A stretch of 51,144 nt of DNA from Thermogemmatispora sp042408965 (GTDB taxonomy: Bacteria > Chloroflexota > Ktedonobacteria > Ktedonobacterales > Ktedonobacteraceae). The stretch covers positions 1 through 51,144 of the forward strand of contig JBHOQN010000154.1 in NCBI GenBank assembly GCA_042408965.1, written 5' to 3'. Below are positions 8,610-18,530 of this stretch, in pieces. Each line of letters opens with the position of its first letter. Within the stretch, counting starts at the first letter, position 1. Made by a program: the position numbers and the translations under genes. The notes below the pieces were generated by a model. It saw only the letters and a list, made by a program, of their open reading frames with translations, was not told where the DNA came from and did not search any database.

Positions 8610-9854
8610 TTAGCTCCCTGTGCCCGCCTTCACAGCGGCGTCCTGCAGCGCTGACGAGGTCTCTTGCTGGCTGGCGGTCTCCTCGACCTCGAACTTCACC
8701 AGCCGCACCGAGGGTGGCAGGACCTCTGCGCCCGTTCTGGAGAACTCGAAGCGCGTCTTCTGACTGCGAGTGCGCGTGGCCACCAGGACGAGCACGACGA
8801 TCACCAGACCGATCAGCCCGTTCACCCACCAGGGCAGGTGCAGCGCCACACAGCAGGCCGTGATCAGCACATTGAGCACCGCCAGGGGGAGCAGCAGTTG
8901 CCAGCCCAGACGCATCAGGCGGTCGTAGCGAATGCGTGGCAGCGTTGCGCGCAGCCAGATGAAGAGGAACAGGAAGAAGGCCACCTTCACCAGGAAGATC
9001 ACGATCGAGAGCAGCGGGATGCGCTCCAGCCCGAAGAAGCTCCAGCCGCCGAAGAAGAGCGTCGAGGCCACCGCACTCACAGTGATCATATTGATGTACT
9101 CGGCCATCTGGTAGAGGCTCCAGCGCAGGCCGCTGTACTCAGTCAGATAGCCAGCCGTCAGCTCCTGTTCGGCCTCTGGCAGATCGAAAGGCGCGCGGTT
9201 CACCTCGGCGATGGCAGCGATCAGGTAGACCAGGAAGCCCAGGGGCTGAGCGGCGATGAACCAGATGCCCTGATTGACCTGCTCGTGCACAATCTGAACC
9301 ATGCTCAGTGTGCCAGCCCACATCAGTGTACCACTCAGCGCAAGCCCCAGGCTGGTCTCGTAGGAGACCATCTGCGCCGCGCTCCGCAGCGAGCCCAGCA
9401 GCGAGTAGCGGTTGCCGGACGACCAGCCGCCGAGGACAATCCCGTAGACGGCCAGCGAAGAGATCGAGAGAATCCAGAGCAGGCCCACGTTGATATCGCC
9501 AACCCAGGGGTCCCAGACGCTCGGCCGGCCGGGGGTCCAGCTATTGCCGATGGGGACCACGGCGAAGGCGCTCAGCGCCACGATCACCGAGATGACCGGG
9601 GCGATCAGGTAGATGGCCTTGCGGGCCTGAGCGGGCACGATCTGCTCTTTAAAGGCCATCTTGATAGCGTCGGCCAGAGGCTGGAAGATCCCGAAGGGGC
9701 CGGCGCGATTCGGCCCCAGGCGGCCCTGGATGCGCGCCACGATGCGCCGCTCGATCAGCGTCATGTAGGCGAAGGCCGTCAGCAGGGCGAAGATGATGAT
9801 CGCGCTCTTCACAACCGAGGCGATGATCAGCAGCAGCGTTGCGTTATCCAGCAT
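8610..9854 (-). CDS. nuoH: NADH-quinone oxidoreductase subunit H
   Basis: Membrane subunit that forms most of the quinone-binding chamber (414 aa, eight or more TM). Diagnostic stretches include ERRIVARIQGRLGPNRAGPFG near the N-terminus and AEVNRAPFDLPEAEQELTAG in the central loop. The ATG at 9854 is preferred because GGAGGTG lies just upstream; it overlaps the end of nuoG by 11 bp. The C-terminus is extended by about 50 hydrophilic residues beyond the last TM. Confidence 0.96.
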   Translation of the reverse strand: MLDNATLLLIIASVVKSAIIIFALLTAFAYMTLIERRIVARIQGRLGPNRAGPFGIFQPLADAIKMAFKEQIVPAQARKAIYLIAPVISVIVALSAFAVVPIGNSWTPGRPSVWDPWVGDINVGLLWILSISSLAVYGIVLGGWSSGNRYSLLGSLRSAAQMVSYETSLGLALSGTLMWAGTLSMVQIVHEQVNQGIWFIAAQPLGFLVYLIAAIAEVNRAPFDLPEAEQELTAGYLTEYSGLRWSLYQMAEYINMITVSAVASTLFFGGWSFFGLERIPLLSIVIFLVKVAFFLFLFIWLRATLPRIRYDRLMRLGWQLLLPLAVLNVLITACCVALHLPWWVNGLIGLVIVVLVLVATRTRSQKTRFEFSRTGAEVLPPSVRLVKFEVEETASQQETSSALQDAAVKAGTGS

Positions 9855-12015
9855 GGGCCACCTCCACTTCAGTGGTGCGTACGCCCTGCAGGCCCAGCTC
9901 CTCCCAGGACAGGCCATGGTAGAAGGGGTTGTGGGCAGCAATCTCGCTGAAGACGTCCTCTGGACCCTGGTAGCTCCAGGGCTGGCCGAGCGCCGCCGCC
10001 AGGTCTAGCAGAATCTCCCAGTCGGCGCGCGCCCCCGGCAGAGGACGCAGAGCGCGGCGGATCGCCTGCACATGGTGATCGACATTGGTCATGCTGCCGT
10101 CCTTCTCGGCGTAGCTCACGGCCGGCAGTACGACGTCCGCCTGCTGCGCGCTCTCCGTCAGCACGAGGTCCTGCACAATGAGCAGCTCCTTGCCAGCGCG
10201 CAGGTTGCCGCCAGCGAGATGACGCGCCGGGTTGGCTCCCAACACGTAGAGGGCGCGCACCTGCTCGCTGCTGAGCAGCTCCTGGTAGCTCAGGCCGACC
10301 GTGCTGGCCGGTTGGTAGCCGGGCAGGGCATCAGGCAGCAGGCCCATGTCGCGCGCACCCAGCGAGTTAGCGTCCTCGAAGAGCGGGCCGACGCCGGCAC
10401 CCGGGCCTTCGAGATTGTCTGTGATCAGGGCCAGGGCCTGCAGGTCTGCTGCCAGGTTGCTGCAGCCGGGAGCCAGGGTCGCCATTTCGTCGTAGAGCAT
10501 GAGGGCCGCCGGAGCCGTGGCGATGACCTCGGCCAGCTCGCGCAGGGCAGCGCTCGTCTCTGCACCGCAGATCTCGCTGGCGCGCTGCGTCTCAGCCGGG
10601 CGCGCCAGGATGCGTGCGCGCACCTCCTCGCGGGGGGCGCGCAAGGCAGGCAGGCGCAGAGCAGCGTCGAGCATCACCCTGGCGGCCGCGCCAGCCGCAT
10701 GCTGGGGCAGACGGATCGTGCGCATGGCAAAGCGATCCAGCTCGGTTGGCCCCTCGTTGACAATGAAGATCTTTGCGCCAGCCTTGAGGGCCTTCTTGAT
10801 GCGCAGGTTCAAGATCGGCTGACGCTGGTAGGGGTCGGAGGCCACCAGGACGATATGGGAAGCGCGCTCGAAGTCAGCGATCGCCGTGGTCAGCATCCAG
10901 GGCCGGCCCGTCAGGGGATCACGCGGCGCCGGGAAGTGGCCATGGTGGTGATCGATATTGGGGGTGCCGAGCACCGCGCGCAGCAGCTTCTGGAAGAGGT
11001 AGGCCTCCTCGTTGGTGATGCGTGTCGAGCCGATGCCACCGATGGCCTGCGCGCCGTGGCGCTCCTTAATCTCACGCAGGCGCGTCGCCACGAAGCCCAG
11101 GGCCTCGTCCCAGCTCGCCGGCTCCAGGTCACCACCGGGCTGACGGCGCAGGAGCGGCGTGCGCAGGCGCTGCGCATCGTTCACATAGTCGAACTCCCAG
11201 CGCCCACGGTCACAGAGCCAGCCGTCGTCGATGGCGTCGTTGCTGCGCGACATCTGGCGCATGATCTTATCGACGCGCACATCGATGCGTACGTTGCAGC
11301 CCACGCTGCAGTTATTGCAGACGCTCGGCACGCGCTTCAGCTCCCAGGGGCGGGCCTTGAAGCGGTACTTCGCCGAGGTCAGGGCGCCGACGGGACAGAT
11401 CTCGACCGTGTTGCCCGAGAAGATCGAGTCGAAGGCCTCGTCGGGGGCCGTGCCGACCTCCATGCGGAAGCCGCGGTTGATCATCACCAGGCCGTTGTCC
11501 ATCGAGATCTCCGAGCAGAAGCGCGTGCAGCGCTGGCAGAGGATGCAGCGCTCGCGGTCCAGGAGCACGCGCTCGCTCACGGGAACCGGCTTGGGGTAGT
11601 GGCGCTTGCGCAGATCGAAGCGCGTGGCGCCCGGGCCGTGCCGCAGGGTGAAGTCCTGCAGATCGCACTCGCCGCCCTTGTCGCAGATGGGGCAGTCGAG
11701 TGGGTGATTGATGAGCAAGAACTCCAGCGTGCCGCGCCGCGCCTTGAGGACCTTCTCGCTCTTCGTATGGACAACCATGCCCTCGCTGACCGGTGTGGTG
11801 CAGGCCGTCTGCGGAGGCTTGGGCATCTTCTCGATCTCGACAAAGCACATGCGGCAGGCGCCCAGCGGGGGCATCTTGGGATGATAACAATAGATAGGTA
11901 TTTCAATGCCCGCCTGCCTGGCCGCTGCCCAGACCAGCGTGCCCGGTGGCACAGCCACCGGGATGCCATCGATGGTCAGATGGACCAGTCCGTCGTTTTT
12001 CTCTTCTTCTGCCAT
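9844..12015 (-). CDS. nuoG: NADH-quinone oxidoreductase subunit G
   Basis: Iron-sulfur subunit of the NADH-dehydrogenase module (723 aa). N-terminal 2Fe-2S domain with CYHPKMPPLGACRMC (N1b), then HPLDCPICDKGGECDLQ and CILCQRCTRFCSE cluster motifs, followed by a molybdopterin-oxidoreductase-like domain. The motif CNNCSVGC and a later Cys in DGWLCDRGRW match the ligands of the extra cluster N7 found in Escherichia and Thermus enzymes. The start is MAEEEKND. The 166-bp gap to nuoF contains a 7-bp GAGCGCG/CGCGCTC hairpin and nothing else obvious. Confidence 0.97.
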   Translation of the reverse strand: MAEEEKNDGLVHLTIDGIPVAVPPGTLVWAAARQAGIEIPIYCYHPKMPPLGACRMCFVEIEKMPKPPQTACTTPVSEGMVVHTKSEKVLKARRGTLEFLLINHPLDCPICDKGGECDLQDFTLRHGPGATRFDLRKRHYPKPVPVSERVLLDRERCILCQRCTRFCSEISMDNGLVMINRGFRMEVGTAPDEAFDSIFSGNTVEICPVGALTSAKYRFKARPWELKRVPSVCNNCSVGCNVRIDVRVDKIMRQMSRSNDAIDDGWLCDRGRWEFDYVNDAQRLRTPLLRRQPGGDLEPASWDEALGFVATRLREIKERHGAQAIGGIGSTRITNEEAYLFQKLLRAVLGTPNIDHHHGHFPAPRDPLTGRPWMLTTAIADFERASHIVLVASDPYQRQPILNLRIKKALKAGAKIFIVNEGPTELDRFAMRTIRLPQHAAGAAARVMLDAALRLPALRAPREEVRARILARPAETQRASEICGAETSAALRELAEVIATAPAALMLYDEMATLAPGCSNLAADLQALALITDNLEGPGAGVGPLFEDANSLGARDMGLLPDALPGYQPASTVGLSYQELLSSEQVRALYVLGANPARHLAGGNLRAGKELLIVQDLVLTESAQQADVVLPAVSYAEKDGSMTNVDHHVQAIRRALRPLPGARADWEILLDLAAALGQPWSYQGPEDVFSEIAAHNPFYHGLSWEELGLQGVRTTEVEVAHAG

Positions 12016-12181
12016 AGTCGTGTATCCTTCAGCGAGCGCACAGCCTGTCGGCGTGCTGGCCCGCTGTCATCGCTAAGAGTTGCTCTGCATGCGTGCTAGC
12101 TGCTCTGCAGCGCTTGTCTGTTGCTCCTGAGAGCGCGCATACGCGCTCCAGCTCTGTCGCTTCGCCGTCCGCTGATCGGCC

Positions 12182-13483
12182 TCAGAGCGCGGCGGCCAGC
12201 GGTCGGCGCACCTTCGGGCCGGCCAGGCAGCCGCCGTGGCGCACATGATATTCGTACTCCTCGCGGAAGAGCTTGATACTGCTGGTGATCGAGGAGGTGG
12301 CCGCATCGCCGAGAGGGCAGAACGACTTGCCGCTGATGTTGTCGCAGATATCGAGCAGCAGGTCGATATCGCTCAGCTTCCCGTGGCCATGCTCCAGGCG
12401 CTCCAGCAACTGGACCAGCCAGTAGGTCCCCTCACGGCAGGGCGTACATTTGCCACAGGACTCGTCGCGGTAGAACTCGGTCATGCGCAGCACGGCGTCG
12501 ACGATACAGGTATCCTCGTGCATGACAATGACGCCGCCAGAGCCGAGCATCGAGCCGGCCGCCGCCACGGATTCAAAGTCGAGGGGAGTATCGATCTTAT
12601 CGGCGCCCAGGATAAAGGTAGAGGAGCCACCCGGGATGATGGCTTTGAGCTGCTTATCGCCCAGGATGCCACCGCCATACTGCTCGTCGTAGATCAGCGT
12701 ACGCAGCGTCGTGCCCAGCGGGAGCTCGTAGTTGCCGGGGCGCTTCACGTGGCCACTCAGGCAGAAGATGCGCGTACCCTTGCTCTTCTCCGTGCCGAAG
12801 GAGGCGTACCAGTCAGCGCCGTTGAGCACGATGGCAGGCACCGTTGAGAGCGTCTCGCAGTTGTTGATCACCGTTGGTCCGCCATAGAGGCCCACCGCCG
12901 CCGGGAAGGGTGGTTTCAGGCGCGGGTAGCCGCGGCGGCCCTCCAGGGACTCCATGAGGGCGCTCTCCTCGCCGCAGATGTAGGCGCCAGCGCCGCGGTG
13001 GACGATCACCTCCAGGCTATAGCCGCTGCCGAGGATGTTCTGGCCGATGAAGCCCGCGGCATAGGCCTCCTCCACGGCGCGCTGCACCTGGCGGGCGGCC
13101 AGGGCCAGCTCGCCGCGCACATAAATAAAGGCCGTCGAGACGCGGCAGGCGTAGCTTGTGATGATCACGCCCTCCACGAGCTGGTGGGGATTCTTCTCCA
13201 TCAGCATGCGGTCCTTGAAGGTGCCCGGCTCGCTCTCATCGGCGTTGCAGCAGAGGTAGCGCGGCTTATCGTTCTTCGCGAGGAAGCCCCACTTCATGCC
13301 CGTGGGGAAGCCGGCGCCGCCGCGGCCGCGCAGACCCGACTTTTTCACCAGTTCGACGACGTCATCGGGCTGGTAGTCGCGCAGGGCCTTCGCCAGGGCT
13401 TCGTAGCCGCCATGCTGGCGATAGACCTCGATCCGATCTATTCCGGGAACGGTGATATTCTTTGTCACAATCAGCTCTGGCAT
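12182..13483 (-). CDS. nuoF: NADH-quinone oxidoreductase subunit F
   Basis: NADH- and FMN-binding subunit (433 aa), where electrons enter complex I. Visible: the glycine-rich nucleotide loop GRGGAGFPTGMKWGF, the FMN-region motif CGEESALMESLEG, and ESCGKCTPCREG plus the later KSFCPLGD cysteine, which together bind the N3 [4Fe-4S] cluster. The start at 13483 (MPELIV) is chosen with AAGGA upstream; an ATG 15 nt earlier is possible. Its presence with NuoE and NuoG argues for NADH rather than ferredoxin or F420 as donor. Confidence 0.97.
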   Translation of the reverse strand: MPELIVTKNITVPGIDRIEVYRQHGGYEALAKALRDYQPDDVVELVKKSGLRGRGGAGFPTGMKWGFLAKNDKPRYLCCNADESEPGTFKDRMLMEKNPHQLVEGVIITSYACRVSTAFIYVRGELALAARQVQRAVEEAYAAGFIGQNILGSGYSLEVIVHRGAGAYICGEESALMESLEGRRGYPRLKPPFPAAVGLYGGPTVINNCETLSTVPAIVLNGADWYASFGTEKSKGTRIFCLSGHVKRPGNYELPLGTTLRTLIYDEQYGGGILGDKQLKAIIPGGSSTFILGADKIDTPLDFESVAAAGSMLGSGGVIVMHEDTCIVDAVLRMTEFYRDESCGKCTPCREGTYWLVQLLERLEHGHGKLSDIDLLLDICDNISGKSFCPLGDAATSSITSSIKLFREEYEYHVRHGGCLAGPKVRRPLAAAL

Positions 13484-13531
13484 AGAACGTTCCTTCATCT
13501 CTCTCTGTCTCGAGCCGACCCGCTGTCGTTC

Positions 13532-14041
13532 TCAGCGCGCCGGAGACGTGCCTGCCTGCTCCTGGGAACGCAGCTCGGCCTCCCATTCGTCGATAAGCCG
13601 GTCGAGCTGCTCCGGCGTCAGGTTCTCGACAAACTCATCGTTGATCTGCAGAACCGGCGCGGTGCCACAGGAGGCGAGGCACTCCACGGTCAGCAACGTA
13701 TAGCGGCCGTCCGCGCTCGTCTCACCGCGTCGAATGCCCAGGCGCTGCTCAAGCTGCGCGACCAGCGCGTCGCAGTTGCGCAGGTAGCACAAGATGCTGT
13801 TGCAGACCTTGATCACCTTTCTGCCGGGCGGGCGCTGGTAGTACATCGTATAGAAGGTGGCCACGCTCTCAACGTCATCCGTCGTCATATTCAAAGCCTC
13901 CGCCACCGCCTCCAGGGCTGCGCGTGTGATGTAGCCCTCCTCGGCCTGCGCGATGTAGAGCGCCGGCATCACGGCGGAGCGAGCCACCGGGTAGCGCGCG
14001 GCCAGGGCGCGCATACGCTGTTTCGCCTGTTCTGAAATCAT
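13532..14041 (-). CDS. nuoE: NADH-quinone oxidoreductase subunit E
   Basis: Thioredoxin-fold [2Fe-2S] subunit (169 aa) that binds cluster N1a next to NuoF. The cysteines of CNSILC and CLASCG supply the ligands. The N-terminal helical part (YPVARSAVMPALYIAQ) is typical. The start codon overlaps the nuoD stop by 4 bp (ATGA). nuoF begins 48 bp downstream. Confidence 0.96.
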   Translation of the reverse strand: MISEQAKQRMRALAARYPVARSAVMPALYIAQAEEGYITRAALEAVAEALNMTTDDVESVATFYTMYYQRPPGRKVIKVCNSILCYLRNCDALVAQLEQRLGIRRGETSADGRYTLLTVECLASCGTAPVLQINDEFVENLTPEQLDRLIDEWEAELRSQEQAGTSPAR

Positions 14042-15273
14042 CGATCAACCTCACCGAGCACAATATCGATGCTTCCGATGGCAGCCACCACATCGGAGAG
14101 CAGGTTCCCCTCAATCATTGTGGGCAGGGCCTGCAAATTAGCGAACGAGGGGGCGCGCACGTGCATGCGGTAGGGCTTTGCGGAGCCATCGCTCACGATG
14201 TAGAAACCCAGCTCGCCCTTGGGCGACTCTGTGCGCACATAGACGTCGCCGGCCGGTGGTCGGTAGCCCTCTGTGTAGAGCTTGAAGTGATGGATGAGGG
14301 CCTCCATGCTGCCAGTGATCTGCCATTTCGGCGGCGGCGCTACCTTGGGATTGGCCACGCGGTAGGGACCAGGGGGCAGGCCATCCAGCGCCTGATTGAC
14401 GATCTTCAGGCTCTGCTCCATCTCCAGCATGCGGACCAGGTAACGATCGTAGACGTCGCCGTTACTGCCGACGGGGATCTCAAAGTCGAACTGCTCGTAG
14501 CCGCTATAGGGGAAGGCCTTGCGGATGTCCCAGGCGATGCCACTGCCGCGCAGGGTGGGGCCGCTGGTCGCGTAAGCGATGGCGTTCTCCTTGCTCAGCA
14601 CGGCCACGCCGCGAGTGCGCTCCAGCCAGAGCTGGTTATTGGTCAGCAGGTCATGGTACTCCGCCAGGCGGTCGGGGAAGATGCGAGTGAAGGCGCGCAC
14701 CTTCTCGTCGAAGCCAGGGGGCAGATCGGCCTGCAGGCCGCCCGGGCAGATGTAGCTGGTCATCATGCGCACGCCAGAGACGTACTCGAAGACGTCGAGG
14801 ATCATCTCGCGCTCGCGGAAGCAGTAGAGGAAGACGCTCATCGCTCCCAGGTCAAGCGCGCTGGTGCCGAGCCAGACCAGGTGGCTGGCGATGCGCTGCA
14901 GCTCGGCCAGGAGCACACGCGCGTATTTGATCTTCGGACTGATCTCGTCTTCGATCCCCAGCAGCTTCTCGACCGCCAGCGAGTAGCCGAGGTTATTACA
15001 GAGAGGAGCCAGGTAGTCCATGCGGTCCGTGAGCACCAGCGCCTGGTGATAGGTTCTGGACTCAGCGGTTTTCTCGATGCCGGTATGCAGATAGCCGATA
15101 TCGGGCACGGCCTTGAGCACGGTCTCGCCCTCGATGGTTAACAGGAGGCGCAGCACCCCGTGTGTACTGGGATGCTGGGGTCCCATGTTGATTGTCATCG
15201 TATCCTGGCGCTGACCTTGCTCAGTCGCCTGGCCTTCCTCGATGGTGTAGCGCGTTTGTAATTCCTGTTGCAT
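14038..15273 (-). CDS. nuoD: NADH-quinone oxidoreductase subunit D
   Basis: 49-kDa-type subunit (411 aa) that lines the quinone site together with NuoB. Family stretches include NMGPQHPSTHGVLRLLL near the N-terminus and DIGYLHTGIEKTAE. The hydrogenase-like nickel ligands are absent, as expected of complex I. About 28 hydrophilic residues precede the conserved core. Upstream lies a 342-bp spacer to nuoC, which is unusual because nuoC and nuoD are normally adjacent or fused. Confidence 0.97.
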   Translation of the reverse strand: MQQELQTRYTIEEGQATEQGQRQDTMTINMGPQHPSTHGVLRLLLTIEGETVLKAVPDIGYLHTGIEKTAESRTYHQALVLTDRMDYLAPLCNNLGYSLAVEKLLGIEDEISPKIKYARVLLAELQRIASHLVWLGTSALDLGAMSVFLYCFREREMILDVFEYVSGVRMMTSYICPGGLQADLPPGFDEKVRAFTRIFPDRLAEYHDLLTNNQLWLERTRGVAVLSKENAIAYATSGPTLRGSGIAWDIRKAFPYSGYEQFDFEIPVGSNGDVYDRYLVRMLEMEQSLKIVNQALDGLPPGPYRVANPKVAPPPKWQITGSMEALIHHFKLYTEGYRPPAGDVYVRTESPKGELGFYIVSDGSAKPYRMHVRAPSFANLQALPTMIEGNLLSDVVAAIGSIDIVLGEVDR

Positions 15274-15615
15274 AAGCGAACCCTCATTGCGATGGAGAGA
15301 GCGCCGGAGGGCCCCGGGGTACCGACGTACCAGCCAGCCAGTCTGCCTGCCGACGCACGCTCTGCCGTGTTATCCTCTGTTGTGCCGTGCCCTGCCGTGG
15401 TGAGCCGTAGCATGTGCGGGAGCAGCACGGCGGGAAGTCTGCTCCACGGGTGCGCCAGCCTGCGAGATCGCTGGCCAGCTAGCTCTCTGTCCTGCTCTTC
15501 GATCCTCGTCCGGTCCGACATCACGTAGTGTTGCGTGACGTGATAGGACGTGGCACGTACGCCGGCCTGTGTGCGTGCGGTCAGGTCACGTCAGGTCAGC
15601 TCTGCTCAGGCCACA
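15274..15615. other. nuoC-nuoD spacer with direct repeats
   Basis: 342 bp without a supported gene. Contains an ATCACG/CGTGAT inverted pair around 15519-15543 and, at 15581-15600, two TCAGGTCA copies spaced exactly 10 bp apart with further TCAGG echoes downstream. No clear minus-strand promoter was found, so transcription from nuoC probably reads through. Confidence 0.45.
15581..15600. repeat. 10-bp direct repeat TCAGGTCA(CG/GC)
   Basis: Two tandem 10-bp units sharing TCAGGTCA lie directly before the 3' end of nuoC. They resemble the other short repeats seen in spacers of this window in period, not in sequence. Confidence 0.5.
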
Positions 15616-16233
15616 TCAGGACTTTGGGGTGCCTGGCTCTGGATTGCCGGTGAGGGCGCTGCGGCTCTCATTCAATTCGCGGCCCTGGGGGGTGCGCAGG
15701 GTCTGGCGGCCGACGCCGGGGTCCACATCGTAGGGAACCTGGCCGCCCCAGTGTGGCTCTGGCAGGTCGAAGCCGGTGAGCGGGTAGTCCTTGCGCAAGG
15801 GATGCGTGGTCCAGTCGCTGGGCATCAAGATACGGCGCAGGTCGGGATGATCGGTGAAGATAATGCCGAAAAGGTCGTATACCTCGCGCTCATACCAGTT
15901 GGCGGCCGGCCAGACCCCTGTCACCGAGGGCACGCGCGGATGATCCTCGCGCCGTGCTCCGATGCGCACCTTGAGGGCCAGCGTGCTGCGGCGTGGAATC
16001 GCCAGGAGCTGATAGACGATGTCGTAGCGAGGCACGCGCTCCGGCCAGTCGACGGCAGTGATGGTCGAGAGAAAGGTGTATTGATGCTGGCGCTTCAGAT
16101 ACTCGCAGACGGAGACGAGCTGCTCGGGTCTGAGCACGACCGTCTCTTCGTTGCGGTATGCGACCGTCTCAACCACCGCCTGAGGAAATTTCTCGCGCAG
16201 CGCCGCTACGGCTGCCTCTGCGAATGTGTTCAT
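15616..16233 (-). CDS. nuoC: NADH-quinone oxidoreductase subunit C
   Basis: 30-kDa-type subunit of the peripheral arm (205 aa). The family signature is visible in ANWYEREVYDLFGIIFTDHP and LRRILMPSDW followed by HPLRKDYPL. Start MNTFAEAAVAAL; 40 bp separate it from nuoB upstream. A separate gene here, not fused to nuoD. Confidence 0.96.
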   Translation of the reverse strand: MNTFAEAAVAALREKFPQAVVETVAYRNEETVVLRPEQLVSVCEYLKRQHQYTFLSTITAVDWPERVPRYDIVYQLLAIPRRSTLALKVRIGARREDHPRVPSVTGVWPAANWYEREVYDLFGIIFTDHPDLRRILMPSDWTTHPLRKDYPLTGFDLPEPHWGGQVPYDVDPGVGRQTLRTPQGRELNESRSALTGNPEPGTPKS

Positions 16234-16273
16234 CGTCCTGTCTTTCCTTCCTTCCTCTCTCGTTCCCCCTCAA

Positions 16274-16876
16274 CTATCCTGGCTGCTCTTCCGTCGGACC
16301 CACCAGCTTGAGACCACTTTCCTTCAGGGGATCGGGCGGATTGGGAATGCCCTCGCGAATCTTGCGCTGCAGCTCGTTGAAGCCGTAGAGCAGCATATCG
16401 GGGGTCGGCGGACAGCCGGGAATGTAGACATCGACCGGCACAATCTTGTCCACGCCCTGCACGATGGCGTAGTTGTTGAAGACGCCGCCGCAGGAGGCGC
16501 AGGCCCCCATGGCGATGACCCACTTGGGTTCGGGCATCTGGTCATAGATCTGGCGCAGGACGGGCGCCATCTTGATCGAGCAGCGCCCGGCGACGATCAT
16601 CAGGTCGGCCTGGCGCGGCGAGGCGCGGTAGACCTCGGCCCCGAAGCGGGCGATGTCGAAGCGATCGGCGCTGGTGGCCATCATCTCGATGGCGCAGCAG
16701 GCCAGGCCGAAGAGGGCTGGCCAGAGGGAGGCGCTGCGGCCCCAGTCGATCAGCTTGCTCACGCGCGTGGTGAGGATGCCAAACTCGCCGTTGCGTACGT
16801 GCAGCTCGCGCGGGCGACGCGGCGTCTGCGTGTTTGAGAAAGTTTGCACCGGTTCCCAGGGATTGCTTACTCCCAT
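16274..16876 (-). CDS. nuoB: NADH-quinone oxidoreductase subunit B
   Basis: Subunit carrying cluster N2, the last electron donor to quinone (200 aa). The ligands are seen as adjacent cysteines in LACCAIEMMA, plus GACASCGG and GCPPTPD. N-terminal residues 1-40 are hydrophilic. The start overlaps the nuoA stop by 10 bp. Confidence 0.97.
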   Translation of the reverse strand: MGVSNPWEPVQTFSNTQTPRRPRELHVRNGEFGILTTRVSKLIDWGRSASLWPALFGLACCAIEMMATSADRFDIARFGAEVYRASPRQADLMIVAGRCSIKMAPVLRQIYDQMPEPKWVIAMGACASCGGVFNNYAIVQGVDKIVPVDVYIPGCPPTPDMLLYGFNELQRKIREGIPNPPDPLKESGLKLVGPTEEQPG

Positions 16877-17220
16877 GTGAAAGCCCCTTTTCGCCAGACG
16901 TATACGTAGCCGATCATCAGGATCACCAGGAAGATCAACAGCTCGATCAGCCCCAGCACCTGCAACTGATCCTTGAGAAGAACGGCCAGGGGATACAGCG
17001 ACACGATTTCGATGTCAAAGGCAATGAAGAGCATGCCTGTCAGCAGGTATTTGACAGGGAAGCGCCGTCGTGGCGCCTCGATCTCCTGGATGCCGCACTC
17101 ATAGGGCGCCAGCTTCTCCGGCGTTGGTTTCTTCGGTCCCAGGATTGCGGTGACCGCCATGACCAGGAGGCCAAAGAGGATTGCCAGCGCCACCATGATG
17201 AAAATGGGGAGTGTGCCCAT
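16867..17220 (-). CDS. nuoA: NADH-quinone oxidoreductase subunit A
   Basis: Three-TM membrane subunit (117 aa), first gene of the operon. Conserved YECGIQEIE loop and the FPVKYLLTGMLFIAFDIE segment identify it. AAAGGAAA lies 6 nt before the ATG. It follows a strong promoter and an 84-nt leader containing a GGTACC-AGCGCC-GGTACC hairpin. Confidence 0.97.
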   Translation of the reverse strand: MGTLPIFIMVALAILFGLLVMAVTAILGPKKPTPEKLAPYECGIQEIEAPRRRFPVKYLLTGMLFIAFDIEIVSLYPLAVLLKDQLQVLGLIELLIFLVILMIGYVYVWRKGAFTWE

Positions 17221-17310
17221 CGTGGATTTCCTTTATGTCTATGTAATAGAGTTGTTCTCGTGGGTACCGGCGCTGGTACCTGGTGTCATTTGTACACTAC
17301 TGCAGTCTGT

Positions 17311-17339
17311 ATGGTAGCACAGCCGGTCCAGGCTGTCAA
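17311..17339 (-). promoter_or_regulatory. nuo operon promoter
   Basis: TTGACA (17334-17339), 17-bp spacer, TACCAT (17311-17316) on the minus strand, upstream of nuoA. This is the only consensus-like promoter found for the 14-gene operon. Confidence 0.75.
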
Positions 17340-17424
17340 ACGCTTAGACCGGTTGCCGGCTTGAGGGAGGGAGCGAGCAAGAGTGGGGGCAGGGAGTGGG
17401 GTGGACCCGCCAGGGAGGGCCGGG

Positions 17425-17452
17425 GGCCGTCCGCGCTGAAGGGCGGGCGGCT
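17425..17452 (-). terminator. hairpin downstream of the rhodanese gene
   Basis: A 10-bp stem (two G-U pairs) with an 8-nt loop lies about 40 bp past the rhodanese stop and upstream of the nuo promoter. No T-tract follows, so this is a weak terminator candidate. Confidence 0.35.
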
Positions 17453-17490
17453 GTCCCCGGCTCTGTGGAGAACAGGAGGGACTGAGGTGG

Positions 17491-18342
<852 letters not shown>

Positions 18343-18367
18343 TGACCTCCTCCGTCACAGCTAAATA

Positions 18368-18400
18368 ATTCTGATTTTGTTGAGCAACATACTCAACAAA
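18368..18400 (-). promoter_or_regulatory. rhodanese promoter with overlapping palindromic operator
   Basis: The perfect inverted repeat TTTGTTGAG-N7-CTCAACAAA (18376-18400) overlaps a likely promoter, TTGAGT (18391-18396)-N17-CAGAAT (18368-18373), on the minus strand. The geometry fits a dimeric repressor binding across the core promoter. Confidence 0.6.
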
Positions 18401-18530
18401 GAGGCTTCTTCTATTAGTAACGGATGAGGAGGCGCATTTTATTCCTCCTGGGGATCTTTCTGGAAAATTCCTTCCTGGTGTGATGTGATCTGCCCTGGTC
18501 TCGTCTGGTCTGGAGCGGTCTGGTGTAGCG

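Noticed and set aside
10072..12099. 675-codon plus-strand frame opposite nuoG
   Set aside because: Complement of nuoG, which carries all expected Fe-S motifs on the minus strand.
1287..17220. Ferredoxin- or F420-dependent version of complex I
   Set aside because: NuoE, NuoF and NuoG are all present with their flavin, NADH and Fe-S motifs, so a standard NADH-using enzyme is the simplest reading.
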